Positions 1 to 11,647 of a stretch of DNA of 59,624 nucleotides are shown piece after piece (position 1 is the stretch's first letter; each line of letters opens with the position of its first letter). Location: the NCBI GenBank assembly GCA_003963245.1, contig RXJX01000034.1, forward strand, positions 1 to 59,624, read 5' to 3'. The notes below the pieces were generated by a model that was given only the letters and a program-made list of their open reading frames with translations, was not told where the DNA came from and did not search any database. Source of the DNA: Neisseriaceae bacterium (GTDB lineage: Bacteria > Pseudomonadota > Gammaproteobacteria > Burkholderiales > UBA11063). The position numbers and the translations under genes were made by a program.

Positions 1-2
1 CA

Positions 3-1892
3 ACGGTTGCGAAGAAAAATGTAACTGTTGCAATTAGTGGTTTATCGACAGGTGATACTGCAGGAGTAACTTTCTCAGATGCAGCAAATACATATAGCTA
101 TGTAAGTTATACAGGTTTAGCTAATAGTTCGCCAGTTTATAAAGTTGAAAGTGGTTTGAACCTAGGTACTTCAGTAGCCGCAAGTAGTAATAATTACACG
201 ACTAATCCGATTACTGATACTGGTGTTGTTAATGCTGCCAAAACAATTACGGCAACTTTTGCAGTTAAGCCAGTTTCTGCAGCTAGTTATGACTATACTA
301 CAGGTTATCAAGGTGGTCCTGGTGCAACAGTGACGGTTAGCAATCTTAGTGATATTACAAATCCTAAATCTGCAGTATTTACAACTAATTTCTCTCCAAC
401 AGTAAATGGACAATGTTTTACCAGCGTTTGGGGAGGTACAGACGTTAGTACCGTTAAAGATGGAGCTTATTATAAAACGACAATTACGGCTAAAGATTCT
501 ACTGATTGGAGTGGCAAGGTTACTCCAGGTTATTTAAATCTTTCATTAGCTTGTGGTCTTGGTGGTGGTGCTGCAGTTGTGCCGGGAGTTGAAGTAGCGA
601 ATGTATTAAATCTTTCAGTAGATGGTAAAAATATTCCGATTAAAACACTTTGCTCAACTACGGATTGTAAAGATCCTGGAAATGGTAAAGTAATTGCGGG
701 TTATTATGCAAATTGGTCAATGTATGGGCGTAAATATCCGTTATCAAATGCACCATTTCAAAATATAAATGACTTGATTTACGCATTCATCGACTTTAAT
801 GAAAATACTGGTGATGTTGTGTCTCAAGATACGTGGGCAGATAGCAATCAATTACCTGTTTTAAGTAAAGCGGCATTACAGTATCCATACTTGAAAACTT
901 CATTGTCATTTGGTGGTTGGACTAGACGTGGGAATAGTAGCGATTTCCCAGCTGTAGCATTCTATAAGATGACAACTGGTACTGGAGCAGATACTCGAAT
1001 TGAGAACTTTGCCACTCAGGCAGTTAATGATATGCGCGTTGGCGGTTATTCCGGAATTGATATTGATTGGGAGTGGTGGTCTAATAAAGAGTTAGGTGCT
1101 CCTTCAGATCAAATGATTAAGTTATATACTGCATTGCGTAATAAATTAGATGCCGCAGCTAAAACAGATGGTAAAAAATATTATCTTACAATAGCAGTTA
1201 GCGCTGGTCCAAATGTAATTAGTGACTCTCAAAACGCTTATACTGGTGGCGGTGCCGGATTCTGGGCAAAAGTAAATAGCTTAGTTGACCATGTTAATGT
1301 AATGAGCTATGACATGCACGGTGCGTTTGATTCCTACTCTGACTTCCAAGCACCATTAGGAATGCAGCCTAATAGCCCGTATAAGGATACTAATTGGGAT
1401 ATCAATTACGTAATGAATCAGTACAATCAATTGGGAGTGAGTTATTCTAAATTGGTAATGGGGATTCCTGCATATGCACGTTCAATGTACGTAAATTCTC
1501 TTGATAATGCTGGTTTATATCAAAAAGTTACTGGAACACCTGTTGGTGAGTTCGATGTAGGAAGTGAGCGTAGCGGTGTATTTGATTATAAGTGTATTGT
1601 TACTAAAAAGTGTAACTCTTCGAGCGATATGATTAGTGCATTAACATATATTCAATATCCAAATGCTTTATATACAGAGAAAAGTAGTATTGCGCAACAA
1701 CCTTGGGGTTACGGTTCTTTTGGTGGTGCAAACTATTTCATGACTTTTGATGATGTTTATTCAACAGTTGCGAAAACTAATAGAGCTAAAGAACTAGGTC
1801 TTGGTGGGATGATGCTTTGGGAGTTAGATGGTGATACAACAGATCCTCAAACTTCATTGATTAGTAATATCAAAGCAACGTTAAATAAATAG
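3..1892 (+). CDS. Secreted GH18 chitinase, 5' end outside window
   Basis: Glycoside hydrolase family 18 enzyme, expected to cleave beta-1,4 links in chitin outside the cell. The reading frame is open from base 3, so the gene starts upstream of the window; the TTG at 156 is not a credible start. The first part (to about base 580) is Ser/Thr/Gly-rich and looks like carbohydrate-binding or Ig-like modules. The catalytic barrel begins near 680 with VIAGYYANW. The SFGGW motif lies near 910, and the active-site motif GIDIDWEWW has its catalytic Glu codon at 1071-1073. MSYDMHG and MMLWELDGD complete the family signature. A terminator follows the stop. The N-terminal signal peptide cannot be seen. 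The family call is firm; the exact substrate is inferred. Confidence 0.93.
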   Translation, partial: TVAKKNVTVAISGLSTGDTAGVTFSDAANTYSYVSYTGLANSSPVYKVESGLNLGTSVAASSNNYTTNPITDTGVVNAAKTITATFAVKPVSAASYDYTTGYQGGPGATVTVSNLSDITNPKSAVFTTNFSPTVNGQCFTSVWGGTDVSTVKDGAYYKTTITAKDSTDWSGKVTPGYLNLSLACGLGGGAAVVPGVEVANVLNLSVDGKNIPIKTLCSTTDCKDPGNGKVIAGYYANWSMYGRKYPLSNAPFQNINDLIYAFIDFNENTGDVVSQDTWADSNQLPVLSKAALQYPYLKTSLSFGGWTRRGNSSDFPAVAFYKMTTGTGADTRIENFATQAVNDMRVGGYSGIDIDWEWWSNKELGAPSDQMIKLYTALRNKLDAAAKTDGKKYYLTIAVSAGPNVISDSQNAYTGGGAGFWAKVNSLVDHVNVMSYDMHGAFDSYSDFQAPLGMQPNSPYKDTNWDINYVMNQYNQLGVSYSKLVMGIPAYARSMYVNSLDNAGLYQKVTGTPVGEFDVGSERSGVFDYKCIVTKKCNSSSDMISALTYIQYPNALYTEKSSIAQQPWGYGSFGGANYFMTFDDVYSTVAKTNRAKELGLGGMMLWELDGDTTDPQTSLISNIKATLNK

Positions 1893-1916
1893 GCTATATC
1901 GCGTTATTTTATAAAA

Positions 1917-1944
1917 GGGGGCAACGAACAGTTGCTCCTTTTTT
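1917..1944 (+). terminator. Rho-independent terminator of the chitinase gene
   Basis: The stem GGGGCAAC/GTTGCTCC (one G-U pair) with a 5-nt loop is followed by six T residues. It lies 25 bases after the chitinase stop. Confidence 0.85.
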
Positions 1945-2096
1945 ATATTTTAATTTAAGCAATCTTCAGAAGGGTATATATTCTTAATCTTATAATTTTT
2001 AATTATATTGATTTATTGCGATAATACTTGAAACATTGCAAGTTGACCTTATGTACAAAATTATCTCTCATTTATTTTTATAATTAAGGTAATCTT

Positions 2097-3431
2097 ATGA
2101 ACTTAACCCCCCGTCAAATTGTTGCTGAATTAGATAAACATATTATCGGTCAGAATGATGCTAAAAAAGCAGTTGCGATTGCATTACGTAATCGGATTCG
2201 CCGTCAAAAGGTTGCCGAGCCATTGAGAAGCGAAATTACGCCTAAAAATATATTAATGATTGGTCCAACTGGTGTTGGTAAAACCGAGATTGCTCGTCGT
2301 TTAGCCAAACTTGCTAATGCACCATTTATCAAAGTGGAAGCAACTAAATTTACTGAGGTAGGTTATGTCGGCAAGGATGTTGATTCAATTATTCGTGACT
2401 TAGTTGAAGTTGCGGTTAAGGATGCACGTGAATATGAACGAGCACAAAATCGTGATAAGGCAAAGCTTGCTGCGGAAAATAGAATTTTAGATATTTTATT
2501 ACCACCTGCACGAGATACTTTTGGTGAGGCGGTAGGCGAAAATGAAGCTGACGATAAAACTAATTCAACTCGTGAACGCTTTAGAGAAATGCTTCGTAAT
2601 GGCAAATTAGATGATAAAGAAATCGAAGTTGAAGTAACACAGCCTAAAACCCAAGCCGTTTTAATGGGGCCTCCGGGGATGGAGGAACTTACCAATCAAT
2701 TGCAAGGGATGTTTGATGGTGCTGGTGAAGGTAAAAAACGTAAACGTAAACTGAAAGTTGTTGATGCTTATAAAGTAGTTTTAGATGAAGAAGCTGGTAA
2801 ACTAGTTAATGAAGATGATTTAAGGCAAAATGCTTTACAAAATGTTGAAGAAAACGGAATTGTCTTTATTGATGAGATTGACAAAGTTGCGATCAAAGGA
2901 GGGCAAGGTTCTGCTGAGGTTTCTCGCTCTGGTGTGCAGCGTGACTTGTTGCCATTGGTTGAGGGAACTACTGTAAGTACCAAATACGGGATGGTGAAAA
3001 CTGAGCATATTTTGTTTGTTGCTTCTGGAGCATTCCATGTCGCAAAACCCTCAGATTTACTTCCTGAATTACAGGGGCGTTTTCCTATCAGAGTCGAATT
3101 ACAATCATTGACAGTTGATGATTTTAAACGAATTTTAACTGAAACTGATGCTAGCTTGACTGAGCAATATCAAGCATTACTAGCAACCGAAGGTTTGCAA
3201 ATTAATTTTACTGAAAGTGGAATTGCTAAGATGGCAGAAATTGCCTTCAATGTCAATGAAAAAACTGAAAATATTGGAGCTCGTCGCTTATATACTGTTG
3301 TTGAACGTTTGTTAGCAGAGCTTTTATTTGATCATGGTGAGCAGACTGAAGTTATGATTGATGGTGCTTATGTAGTTGATGTGCTTGGTGAAACTGCTGA
3401 ATCTGAGGATTTGTCACATTACGTTTTATAA
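2097..3431 (+). CDS. hslU: HslU, ATPase subunit of the HslUV protease
   Basis: AAA+ unfoldase (ClpY) that feeds substrates to the HslV peptidase in the cytoplasm. The protein has 444 residues, the usual length. Walker A GPTGVGKT is at residues 56-63 and the Walker B region is [12 protein letters not shown]. The I-domain insertion lies between them (about residues 110-240). The C-terminal tail DLSHYVL corresponds to the DLSRFIL-type tail that docks into HslV and activates it, so a partner protease is expected. TAAGG just upstream supports this ATG. Unusually, hslV is not immediately upstream, where it normally sits: the upstream neighbour is the chitinase gene. No hslV is visible anywhere in the window. 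Confidence 0.97.
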   Translation: MNLTPRQIVAELDKHIIGQNDAKKAVAIALRNRIRRQKVAEPLRSEITPKNILMIGPTGVGKTEIARRLAKLANAPFIKVEATKFTEVGYVGKDVDSIIRDLVEVAVKDAREYERAQNRDKAKLAAENRILDILLPPARDTFGEAVGENEADDKTNSTRERFREMLRNGKLDDKEIEVEVTQPKTQAVLMGPPGMEELTNQLQGMFDGAGEGKKRKRKLKVVDAYKVVLDEEAGKLVNEDDLRQNALQNVEENGIVFIDEIDKVAIKGGQGSAEVSRSGVQRDLLPLVEGTTVSTKYGMVKTEHILFVASGAFHVAKPSDLLPELQGRFPIRVELQSLTVDDFKRILTETDASLTEQYQALLATEGLQINFTESGIAKMAEIAFNVNEKTENIGARRLYTVVERLLAELLFDHGEQTEVMIDGAYVVDVLGETAESEDLSHYVL

Positions 3432-3438
3432 AAAAATA

Positions 3439-3467
3439 TTGCTAGTCGGTTTGGTTTGTTGTATAAT
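3439..3467 (+). promoter_or_regulatory. Sigma-70 promoter of the parvulin gene
   Basis: A -35-like TTGCTA (3439-3444) and a perfect -10 TATAAT (3462-3467) are separated by 17 bases, about 60 bases before the parvulin start codon. Confidence 0.7.
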
Positions 3468-3525
3468 AGCACAAATTTAAATTTGTTACTCCTGTTTTTA
3501 TCTAATTTATTCACTAAGGAAATTT

Positions 3526-4320
3526 ATGAAAAATTTTTTACGTCTTTTGATGCTTTCAAGTGCTTTTATTACTGTTGCTCAAGCTGAAACAGTATTTGTT
3601 GATGGTAAACCAGTTAGTCAAGCGGTTATTGATCAAGCTATGGCACAATTGAAAAAAAATCCGATGGCTGCACAACAATTAAGCAATCCTCAATTCAAAC
3701 AAGAAATGTTAAACTCAATTGGTATGCAACAAGCTATTTTAGCTGATGGTAATGCTCAAGGTTTAGATAAAAGTGCTGCTTATCAAGCAAAATTGAACGA
3801 AATCAAACCAATGATTTATGCTCAAATTATGCAAGAAAAAGCTAATGCACAACCAATTACTGATGCGCAAATCAAAGCTAAGTACGATCAAATGAAAGCT
3901 GATGCAGCTAAACAACAACAATATGATGTTTCTCATATCTTGGTTAAAGATCAAAAAACTGCAAATGATATCGAAGCTCAATTGAAAAAAGGTGCTAACT
4001 TTGCTGATCTAGCTAAAAAATACTCAATTGATCCAGGTTCAAAAGCTAATGGTGGTGAACTAGGTTGGTCTGATGGTTCTAATTATGTTCCTGAATTTAC
4101 AGCAGCGATTAAGACTTTGAAAAAAGGTCAATATACCACTACTCCAGTTAAATCACAATTTGGTTACCACATTATCAAATTAAATGATGTAAAAGCTGGT
4201 GGTGCAACATTCCCGGCTTATGACAAAATGAAAGACCAAATCAAACAACAAATCCAAATGGAAAGAACTAAAGCTTTCTTTGATGGTATCAAAGCTAAAC
4301 ATAAAGTTGAAGTTAAATAA
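3526..4320 (+). CDS. Periplasmic parvulin-type peptidyl-prolyl isomerase
   Basis: PpiC/SurA-family foldase that isomerises Xaa-Pro bonds of exported proteins. Residues 1-20 form a signal peptide ending in AQA. An N-terminal chaperone-like helical region (about residues 25-125) contains the short motif FVDGKPVS seen in the PpiC family. One rotamase domain covers about residues 130-225, with VSHILVKD, GGELGW and PVKSQFGYHIIKL. It is a monocistronic unit with its own promoter and terminator. The protein is Lys/Gln/Ala-rich. It resembles the Neisseria PpiC-like isomerases (264 residues), with one rotamase domain rather than the two of SurA. Confidence 0.9.
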   Translation: MKNFLRLLMLSSAFITVAQAETVFVDGKPVSQAVIDQAMAQLKKNPMAAQQLSNPQFKQEMLNSIGMQQAILADGNAQGLDKSAAYQAKLNEIKPMIYAQIMQEKANAQPITDAQIKAKYDQMKADAAKQQQYDVSHILVKDQKTANDIEAQLKKGANFADLAKKYSIDPGSKANGGELGWSDGSNYVPEFTAAIKTLKKGQYTTTPVKSQFGYHIIKLNDVKAGGATFPAYDKMKDQIKQQIQMERTKAFFDGIKAKHKVEVK

Positions 4321-4345
4321 TAACTGCTCTTTAGGCTATGTTAAA

Positions 4346-4375
4346 ATAGAGGTATCTTATATACCTCTATTTTTA
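4346..4375 (+). terminator. Terminator after the parvulin gene
   Basis: A perfect 10-bp stem (ATAGAGGTAT/ATACCTCTAT) with a 5-nt loop runs into a T-rich tail, directly before the minor-pilin operon. Confidence 0.8.
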
Positions 4376-4386
4376 TTGCTAGAACC

Positions 4387-5010
4387 ATGAACACCAACCA
4401 TTTCCGCTTAACAACTCCTAAAAGTAAAGCCCTAGGGTATACCATCTACGAAATGGTTGTTACTGTGTCGATTATTGGGATTTTAGTTGCAGCGGCATTG
4501 CCAATTGTTTACAGTTCAGTTTTAGTGCATAATCAAGATGCAACTGTTTTGCAGCTTAAAGCGCTGGTGAAATTTGCTCAAGAAGAAGCAGTGCGCGGTA
4601 GTGGGGCTTCATTGGTAATTTGTGCTGCCGAATATGATACCAATAATGGTACTAATTCTTATTTAAATGGTTGTGCGAGTGGTAACTCATGGTCAGAAGG
4701 TATTTTGACTTATGTAGATTTAAACTCAAACGGTAGTTACAATTCTACTGAGCGATTGAAAGCTTTACGTTTTGATGGTGGCGCGACAGTTAGCGCAGCT
4801 ACTTCACCCGGTGGTACCGCATTAAATCGATTGACTGTATTACCGAACGGTTTGCTTACTGATGCGAGTAATAACGAAGCATGGACATTTACTATCAGCC
4901 AAAGTAAATTTGGTCAAACTCAAAGTGTTACCTTGCTTTTGAATAACTATGGTTATTTTTGTGTTCAAAGTTATACGGGGCAGAATAATGGGAGTACAGC
5001 GTTATGTTGA
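4387..5010 (+). CDS. fimT: FimT/GspH-type minor pilin
   Basis: First gene of a minor-pilin operon. Class III signal sequence: a basic leader ends at Gly17, followed by YTIYE with the conserved Glu at mature position 5, then a hydrophobic helix (MVVTVSIIGILVAAALPIVY). The C-terminal half fits the GspH/FimT domain and ends in a Cys-containing segment. PilD would cleave after Gly17, and the product would prime or form the pilus tip; in related systems FimT-type pilins also help DNA binding during natural transformation. The stop overlaps the next gene by 7 bases. The symbol follows family and position; FimU is an alternative name. Confidence 0.85.
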   Translation: MNTNHFRLTTPKSKALGYTIYEMVVTVSIIGILVAAALPIVYSSVLVHNQDATVLQLKALVKFAQEEAVRGSGASLVICAAEYDTNNGTNSYLNGCASGNSWSEGILTYVDLNSNGSYNSTERLKALRFDGGATVSAATSPGGTALNRLTVLPNGLLTDASNNEAWTFTISQSKFGQTQSVTLLLNNYGYFCVQSYTGQNNGSTALC

Positions 5011-5576
5011 AATATCGCGGCTTTTCCATTTTAGAAGTAATGATAGCGATGGCGATTATGGCTAGCCTTGGCTTGGGAGTTTATCGTCTGCAACTAAGCG
5101 CATTAGCAGCCTCACAACAAACTTTAGTTAAACAAATGATGACACAAGCCGCGAATAGCATGGTAAATCAAATGATTTCTCATCTTAATTATACCGCTGC
5201 AACGGGAAGTAATAGAGTGATTGTAGGATATGATAGTGCTTCATGTAGTGCTGCTAGCTGTTATATAGAAAGTAACTTTGCTAGTGATACAGCTAGCGGA
5301 ACAAATTGTCAAGGTTCTGATTGTACTAATCAACAATATGCGAAGTGGACGCTTTATCAATGGAAGCAGAGCCTAGCGAATATGAATTTACCTGTGAGTA
5401 ACATCTCTGCAATTGTCTGTGCGGATAGTGCAATGGGTATTCCAACAGCTAGTTCACCAAATTGTAGTAACGGTAGCTTAGTCGTTAAAATTGTTTGGAC
5501 TGCGCATAATATGGATGCCGAGTCAGCAATATTGGGTAATAATAACTATGTTATGTTAAAAGTACCACAGCGATGA
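5004..5576 (+). CDS. pilV: PilV-family minor pilin
   Basis: Prepilin-like protein of 190 residues. A short leader ends at Gly6, followed by FSILE (Glu at +5) and a hydrophobic helix containing MIAMAIMASLGLGVYRLQ. This LEVMIA/LG pattern with a downstream run of Gln/Ser residues is typical of PilV (type IV pilus modification protein, PilI in Neisseria). Several Cys residues in the globular part suggest disulphides. It overlaps fimT by 7 bases and pilW by 4 (ATGA), so translation is probably coupled. It is expected to act in the tip complex that starts pilus assembly. Confidence 0.85.
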   Translation: MLKYRGFSILEVMIAMAIMASLGLGVYRLQLSALAASQQTLVKQMMTQAANSMVNQMISHLNYTAATGSNRVIVGYDSASCSAASCYIESNFASDTASGTNCQGSDCTNQQYAKWTLYQWKQSLANMNLPVSNISAIVCADSAMGIPTASSPNCSNGSLVVKIVWTAHNMDAESAILGNNNYVMLKVPQR

Positions 5577-6610
5577 AAAAAGCTCTTGGTTTTAATATAG
5601 TTGAGCTAATGATAGCTATAGCGATGAGCGCTGCTTTAATTACGGTCATAATTAATTCATTCTCATCGCTTAATGGTAATTTCTTGTTTAATACCAATCA
5701 ACTCGAACTTAATCAAAATCTTCGCATGGCTTTGGGCTTGATTAAGCGCGATGTACAAAATGCCGGAGTATTTGGTAGCTTTAGCTTTCATGATCAGTCA
5801 AGTGCTACCTCATATATGGAAAGTTCTGCGACAAATAATTGTAGTACTCCTGAATGGTGCAATTTTGATATTTCTACAGTTGGAATAAAGAGTGCATCAA
5901 GTTTTACTTCTTTAGCTACAAATCTAGACTCAGGTCTTACCTTGGTTGCAGGTAGTGATATTTTACGGCTGCAATATGGCAGCGATAAAGTTGCTTATAT
6001 TACCAACGCCTCGATCAAATCAAACTGTGCTGTTGTAGGTAATTATCTTAGTAATCTTACTTTTACTGATCAGGGGTTAGATTTGTCGGCATCACGCTAT
6101 ATGTTAGCAAGCACCAATCACGCTTATTTATTAAAATTGTCATCAGGTTCGACTCTTGCCTCACCATTAACTTTAGGCTGCCCTAATTATCCTCCAACAG
6201 TAGCTGTTGAATCCATGATTGGAAGTGTATCATATGATCCGGATGTATCTTCCATGCAGCTGGTTAATTTTTATACTCGCTATTATTTTGTAGCAACTAA
6301 ATCCGGAGTAACAGGGCTCTACGTTAAAACCTTGCAATCAAATGGCAGTCTCAGTGCAGCTAAACTTATTTCAAATTTGGTAACTAGTATTAATTTTGTA
6401 TATAAGGTTAACACCACTTCAACCAGCATTAATAATTATCCAAACACGACGAGCCGTTATCGCTACCTTCCTACTTCTGCCATGACTAATACATATTTTG
6501 GGCAGGTGAGTGCAGTAACAATTAGTGTTTCTGGTAGTTCAACTCAAGCTGTAGATAGCAATATGGCAAAATTAACCCAAACTGAGTCAGATAGTGTGGC
6601 ATGGCGATGA
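5573..6610 (+). CDS. pilW: PilW-family minor pilin
   Basis: Large minor pilin of 345 residues. The leader ends at Gly6, followed by FNIVE (Glu at +5) and LMIAIAMSAALITVIINSF. The region NLRMALGLIKRDVQNAGVFG is the characteristic PilW element (RxxRDIxxAGxxG type). PilW (PilJ in Neisseria) joins the PilV/PilX priming complex. The start codon overlaps the pilV stop (ATGA). The globular part has paired cysteines and a long Ser/Thr-rich surface. Confidence 0.88.
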   Translation: MKKALGFNIVELMIAIAMSAALITVIINSFSSLNGNFLFNTNQLELNQNLRMALGLIKRDVQNAGVFGSFSFHDQSSATSYMESSATNNCSTPEWCNFDISTVGIKSASSFTSLATNLDSGLTLVAGSDILRLQYGSDKVAYITNASIKSNCAVVGNYLSNLTFTDQGLDLSASRYMLASTNHAYLLKLSSGSTLASPLTLGCPNYPPTVAVESMIGSVSYDPDVSSMQLVNFYTRYYFVATKSGVTGLYVKTLQSNGSLSAAKLISNLVTSINFVYKVNTTSTSINNYPNTTSRYRYLPTSAMTNTYFGQVSAVTISVSGSSTQAVDSNMAKLTQTESDSVAWR

Positions 6611-7389
6611 AAACTATTAAAAAATCAGCTGGTACTGCCTTGGCGATGACGCTTTTAGCTTTAGCAATGATGGTTTTACTAGTGGCGGGATTAAATCAAG
6701 TAGTGCTTACTCAGCAGAAGTCAGCGGCAAATAATGCTGACTACTTAGTGGCACAAAATTATGCTCAAATGGCATTACTTGATGCTGAATCCACCGTTAG
6801 AACATTTGATTACACCAATAATATGGAGAATAAAGATTTTGCAGCGCGCAATTATGTAGAGTCACATATTACGACAAATAATACTTGTAATAGTTCTGGG
6901 TGGTGTTATAGTAGCTTAGGACAAGCTTGGCAACCTTGGCTAGTTGTAGATACAGCTGCTAATATTGTTGCGCCATGCAATAGTTACACTGAATCTGGAA
7001 TGGTGCCCGTAATTGACGAGTATACTGGTTTTGTAAAAGCTCAAAGCTATGCCTCGGGAGATTCATCTTTGTGCTCTCAGCCACGCTACATTATGGAGCT
7101 GCTTAATCCCAATTTTATTGGACGCTCTAATCTTAACAATAATAATTCTGCTGGAACAGGGCAAGAAAGTGGTAATATTACTCAAGTTAATGGCGCGTTA
7201 TTACAGATTTATAAAAATGGAATTAATGCTTTGCCATCCGGTAGATTATATCGAATAACTGTTCGTGCATTTGGTAAAAATGGAAATACCCGGGTTACAT
7301 TGCAGGAATACCTTGTGATAACTACTCGCGGTGGTGCGACAATAGGTACTTCAGACATACTTCCATTATCTGTTCGTTGGTTATATTAA
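6607..7389 (+). CDS. pilX: PilX-family minor pilin
   Basis: PilX/PilK-type protein. I prefer ATG 6607 to ATG 6601 because 6607 forms an ATGA overlap with the pilW stop, like the pilV-pilW junction. The leader MKTIKKSAG is followed by TALAMTLLALAMMVLLVAGLNQ, with no Glu at position 5; that absence is normal for the PilX/GspK group. The conserved region around ADYLVAQNYAQMALLDAE matches PilX. The product is 260 residues from this start. It probably completes the initiation complex with PilV and PilW. Confidence 0.82.
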   Translation: MKTIKKSAGTALAMTLLALAMMVLLVAGLNQVVLTQQKSAANNADYLVAQNYAQMALLDAESTVRTFDYTNNMENKDFAARNYVESHITTNNTCNSSGWCYSSLGQAWQPWLVVDTAANIVAPCNSYTESGMVPVIDEYTGFVKAQSYASGDSSLCSQPRYIMELLNPNFIGRSNLNNNNSAGTGQESGNITQVNGALLQIYKNGINALPSGRLYRITVRAFGKNGNTRVTLQEYLVITTRGGATIGTSDILPLSVRWLY

Positions 7390-7406
7390 CTATGAGGATT
7401 TAGAAA

Positions 7407-8222
7407 ATGAAACCTAGAAAAATGAACTATAGCCAAAATATTAACCGGGGATTCACGCTCATTGAGCTACTTATTACGGTTGTAATAGTGGCAGTGCTTG
7501 CTACTGTGGCTACCGTGAGTTATCAAAGCTATATTGTACGCGAAAATAGGCAACTTGCTGAACATTCCCTGAATGCAGCTGTTAGTAAAATGGAACAATA
7601 CTATGCTCAGAATGGGCGTTATACCAACGGAAGTGGAGCATGGCCTAGTTTATTTGCAGAAAGTGTAAGTGGTAGCTCAGGAGTCGTCTATACATTGAGC
7701 TTGGTACCTTCTACACCGAATGCACAGGCTTACGCGATTTTGGCAACACCACAAGGAAGTATTCAAAGTGATGATGGTAATATTTGCATTGATCGTCAGG
7801 GTAATGTAACTTGGCCAGCATCAGATGCTAACTGTGGTATCACAACGCCAGCTCCGACACCAGCTCCGACACCAGCTTTGACTATGCCGCATGAGGATTG
7901 CTTTAATGTTCAGTTTTCGGCTGGGAAATTTGCTGACGGTAATTATGGCGGTTATCCAGTTTGTGATGAGGCTCATTTTCCACCTGCCCAATACCCAAAT
8001 GGCTGTCCGGTTGGAGTTTATTATGACTGCTCAGCAGATTGTCGTGGTTCAATAGTGTTGCGTAATTGTTCTGGTAGTTGTGATGGTGCCGGTGTAACCG
8101 TGTATTGTTGGATTGGTCGGTGTTCAGGAGTTGGTGCTGCTTCTTGTACTTATATGAACTGTGGTGCTAATGATCCTAGGTCTCCTGACCCGTATCATAG
8201 CACTCCTTCACCCGATTGTTAA
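7407..8222 (+). CDS. PilE-like minor pilin with Cys-rich C-terminal extension
   Basis: Type IV pilin with leader ending at Gly15, then FTLIE (Glu at +5) and a hydrophobic N-terminal helix. Residues 1 to about 145 form an ordinary short pilin with a C-terminal disulphide loop (NICIDRQG...DANCG). A Thr-Pro-Ala linker of near-repeats (TPAPTPAPTPA) follows, then about 110 residues containing 12 cysteines. The extension is Gly/Ser/Pro/Cys-rich and I do not recognise its family; an exported, disulphide-stabilised tip or adhesin domain is plausible. GAGGA 10 bases before the ATG supports the start. It lies in the minor-pilin operon after pilX. Confidence 0.8.
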   Translation: MKPRKMNYSQNINRGFTLIELLITVVIVAVLATVATVSYQSYIVRENRQLAEHSLNAAVSKMEQYYAQNGRYTNGSGAWPSLFAESVSGSSGVVYTLSLVPSTPNAQAYAILATPQGSIQSDDGNICIDRQGNVTWPASDANCGITTPAPTPAPTPALTMPHEDCFNVQFSAGKFADGNYGGYPVCDEAHFPPAQYPNGCPVGVYYDCSADCRGSIVLRNCSGSCDGAGVTVYCWIGRCSGVGAASCTYMNCGANDPRSPDPYHSTPSPDC

Positions 8223-8240
8223 TCTATAATAGATATTAGA

Positions 8241-8702
8241 ATGAGTGCATTTCATAAATCTAAAGTTCGTACTGGGTTTACTATTATTGAGTTGATGATT
8301 GTAGTTGCAATGATTGCTGTTATGGTGGCAGTGGCAATTCCTAGTTATCAAAACTATATCCAAAAATCCTATATGAAGGCTGCCGCAGCGACTATTCATA
8401 AAGATGGACAATTTATGGAAAAATGGTATAGTGTCAATGGTAAATATACAACTGGCAGTGCCTGGCCGGCATTGCCATACACGGTATCACCAGAGAGTGG
8501 AACTTCGTTATATCGAATAAGTTTTACTTCAAGTGGCTATAGTGCGGGCAATGATAATAAGTATACTTTAATTGCTACGCCTATTTGTGGTACTCAAGTT
8601 GCGAATAATGGTTGCGTGTGTTTCGACCAAGATGCTAATACAGTGCTTAACGCGAATGCAGATTGTACCAATGGAGGTCCATTGTGTTCATGTACCAACT
8701 AA
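8241..8702 (+). CDS. PilE-like minor pilin
   Basis: Short type IV pilin of 153 residues. The leader ends at Gly12, followed by FTIIE (Glu at +5) and MIVVAMIAVMVAVAIPSYQNYI. The region AAAATIHKDGQFMEKWYSVNGKYT corresponds to the alpha-beta loop of PilE-type minor pilins. Seven cysteines lie in the C-terminal third. This is the last gene of the operon and occupies the position of PilE/PilX-like minor pilins in Neisseriales. No pilY1/pilC adhesin gene follows: the next gene is leuS with its own promoter. Confidence 0.85.
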   Translation: MSAFHKSKVRTGFTIIELMIVVAMIAVMVAVAIPSYQNYIQKSYMKAAAATIHKDGQFMEKWYSVNGKYTTGSAWPALPYTVSPESGTSLYRISFTSSGYSAGNDNKYTLIATPICGTQVANNGCVCFDQDANTVLNANADCTNGGPLCSCTN

Positions 8703-8718
8703 TTAGCTACTGATTTTG

Positions 8719-8727
8719 TGGTAAAAT
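8719..8727 (+). promoter_or_regulatory. Extended -10 promoter of leuS
   Basis: TG-G-TAAAAT sits about 40 bases before the leuS start codon. I see no clear -35 element. Confidence 0.5.
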
Positions 8728-8737
8728 GCATGCTTAA

Positions 8738-11356
<2,619 letters not shown>

Positions 11357-11363
11357 ATCTTCA

Positions 11364-11398
11364 AATTAAGCGGTACTTTGTTACCGCTTAATTTTTTT
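11364..11398 (+). terminator. Terminator of leuS
   Basis: A perfect 12-bp stem (AATTAAGCGGTA/TACCGCTTAATT) with a 6-nt loop ends in a run of seven T. Confidence 0.9.
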
Positions 11399-11585
11399 GT
11401 GTTTTATTCGTCGTTTAATGTTTTTAAAAGAATTATATATTTTGCTTGATTTATGAAAACAAGCATTATCCATAATTATGACTTAATTAGGCTCTAATTC
11501 TTTATATGGAAACTGTTCAGCTTTTATTATCAATACGTCAATTTTAGACTGTTGATTAAAAAATTAAGTTGTAAATAGAATAAAC

Positions 11586-11616
11586 TTGCATTTTAAATGA
11601 AACTATATGTTATAAT
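11586..11616 (+). promoter_or_regulatory. AOX copy 1 promoter with NsrR-like operator
   Basis: The extended -10 TG-T-TATAAT ends at 11616. Just upstream, 11586-11602 reads TTGCATTTTAAATGAAA and matches the published NsrR-type consensus ATGYATTTNAAATRCAT at 14 of 17 positions. The site covers the region where a -35 would lie, so binding would repress. The core promoter is nearly identical to that of AOX copy 2 (complement of 20081-20142). The binding protein is inferred from motif and neighbouring genes. Confidence 0.6.
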
Positions 11617-11647
11617 ACCTATTATAAATTTTAAAAGGACCTATATC

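Noticed and set aside
11597..11647. 17-residue extension of AOX copy 1
   Set aside because: It would start upstream of the -10 element, and copy 2 starts at the equivalent of 11648.
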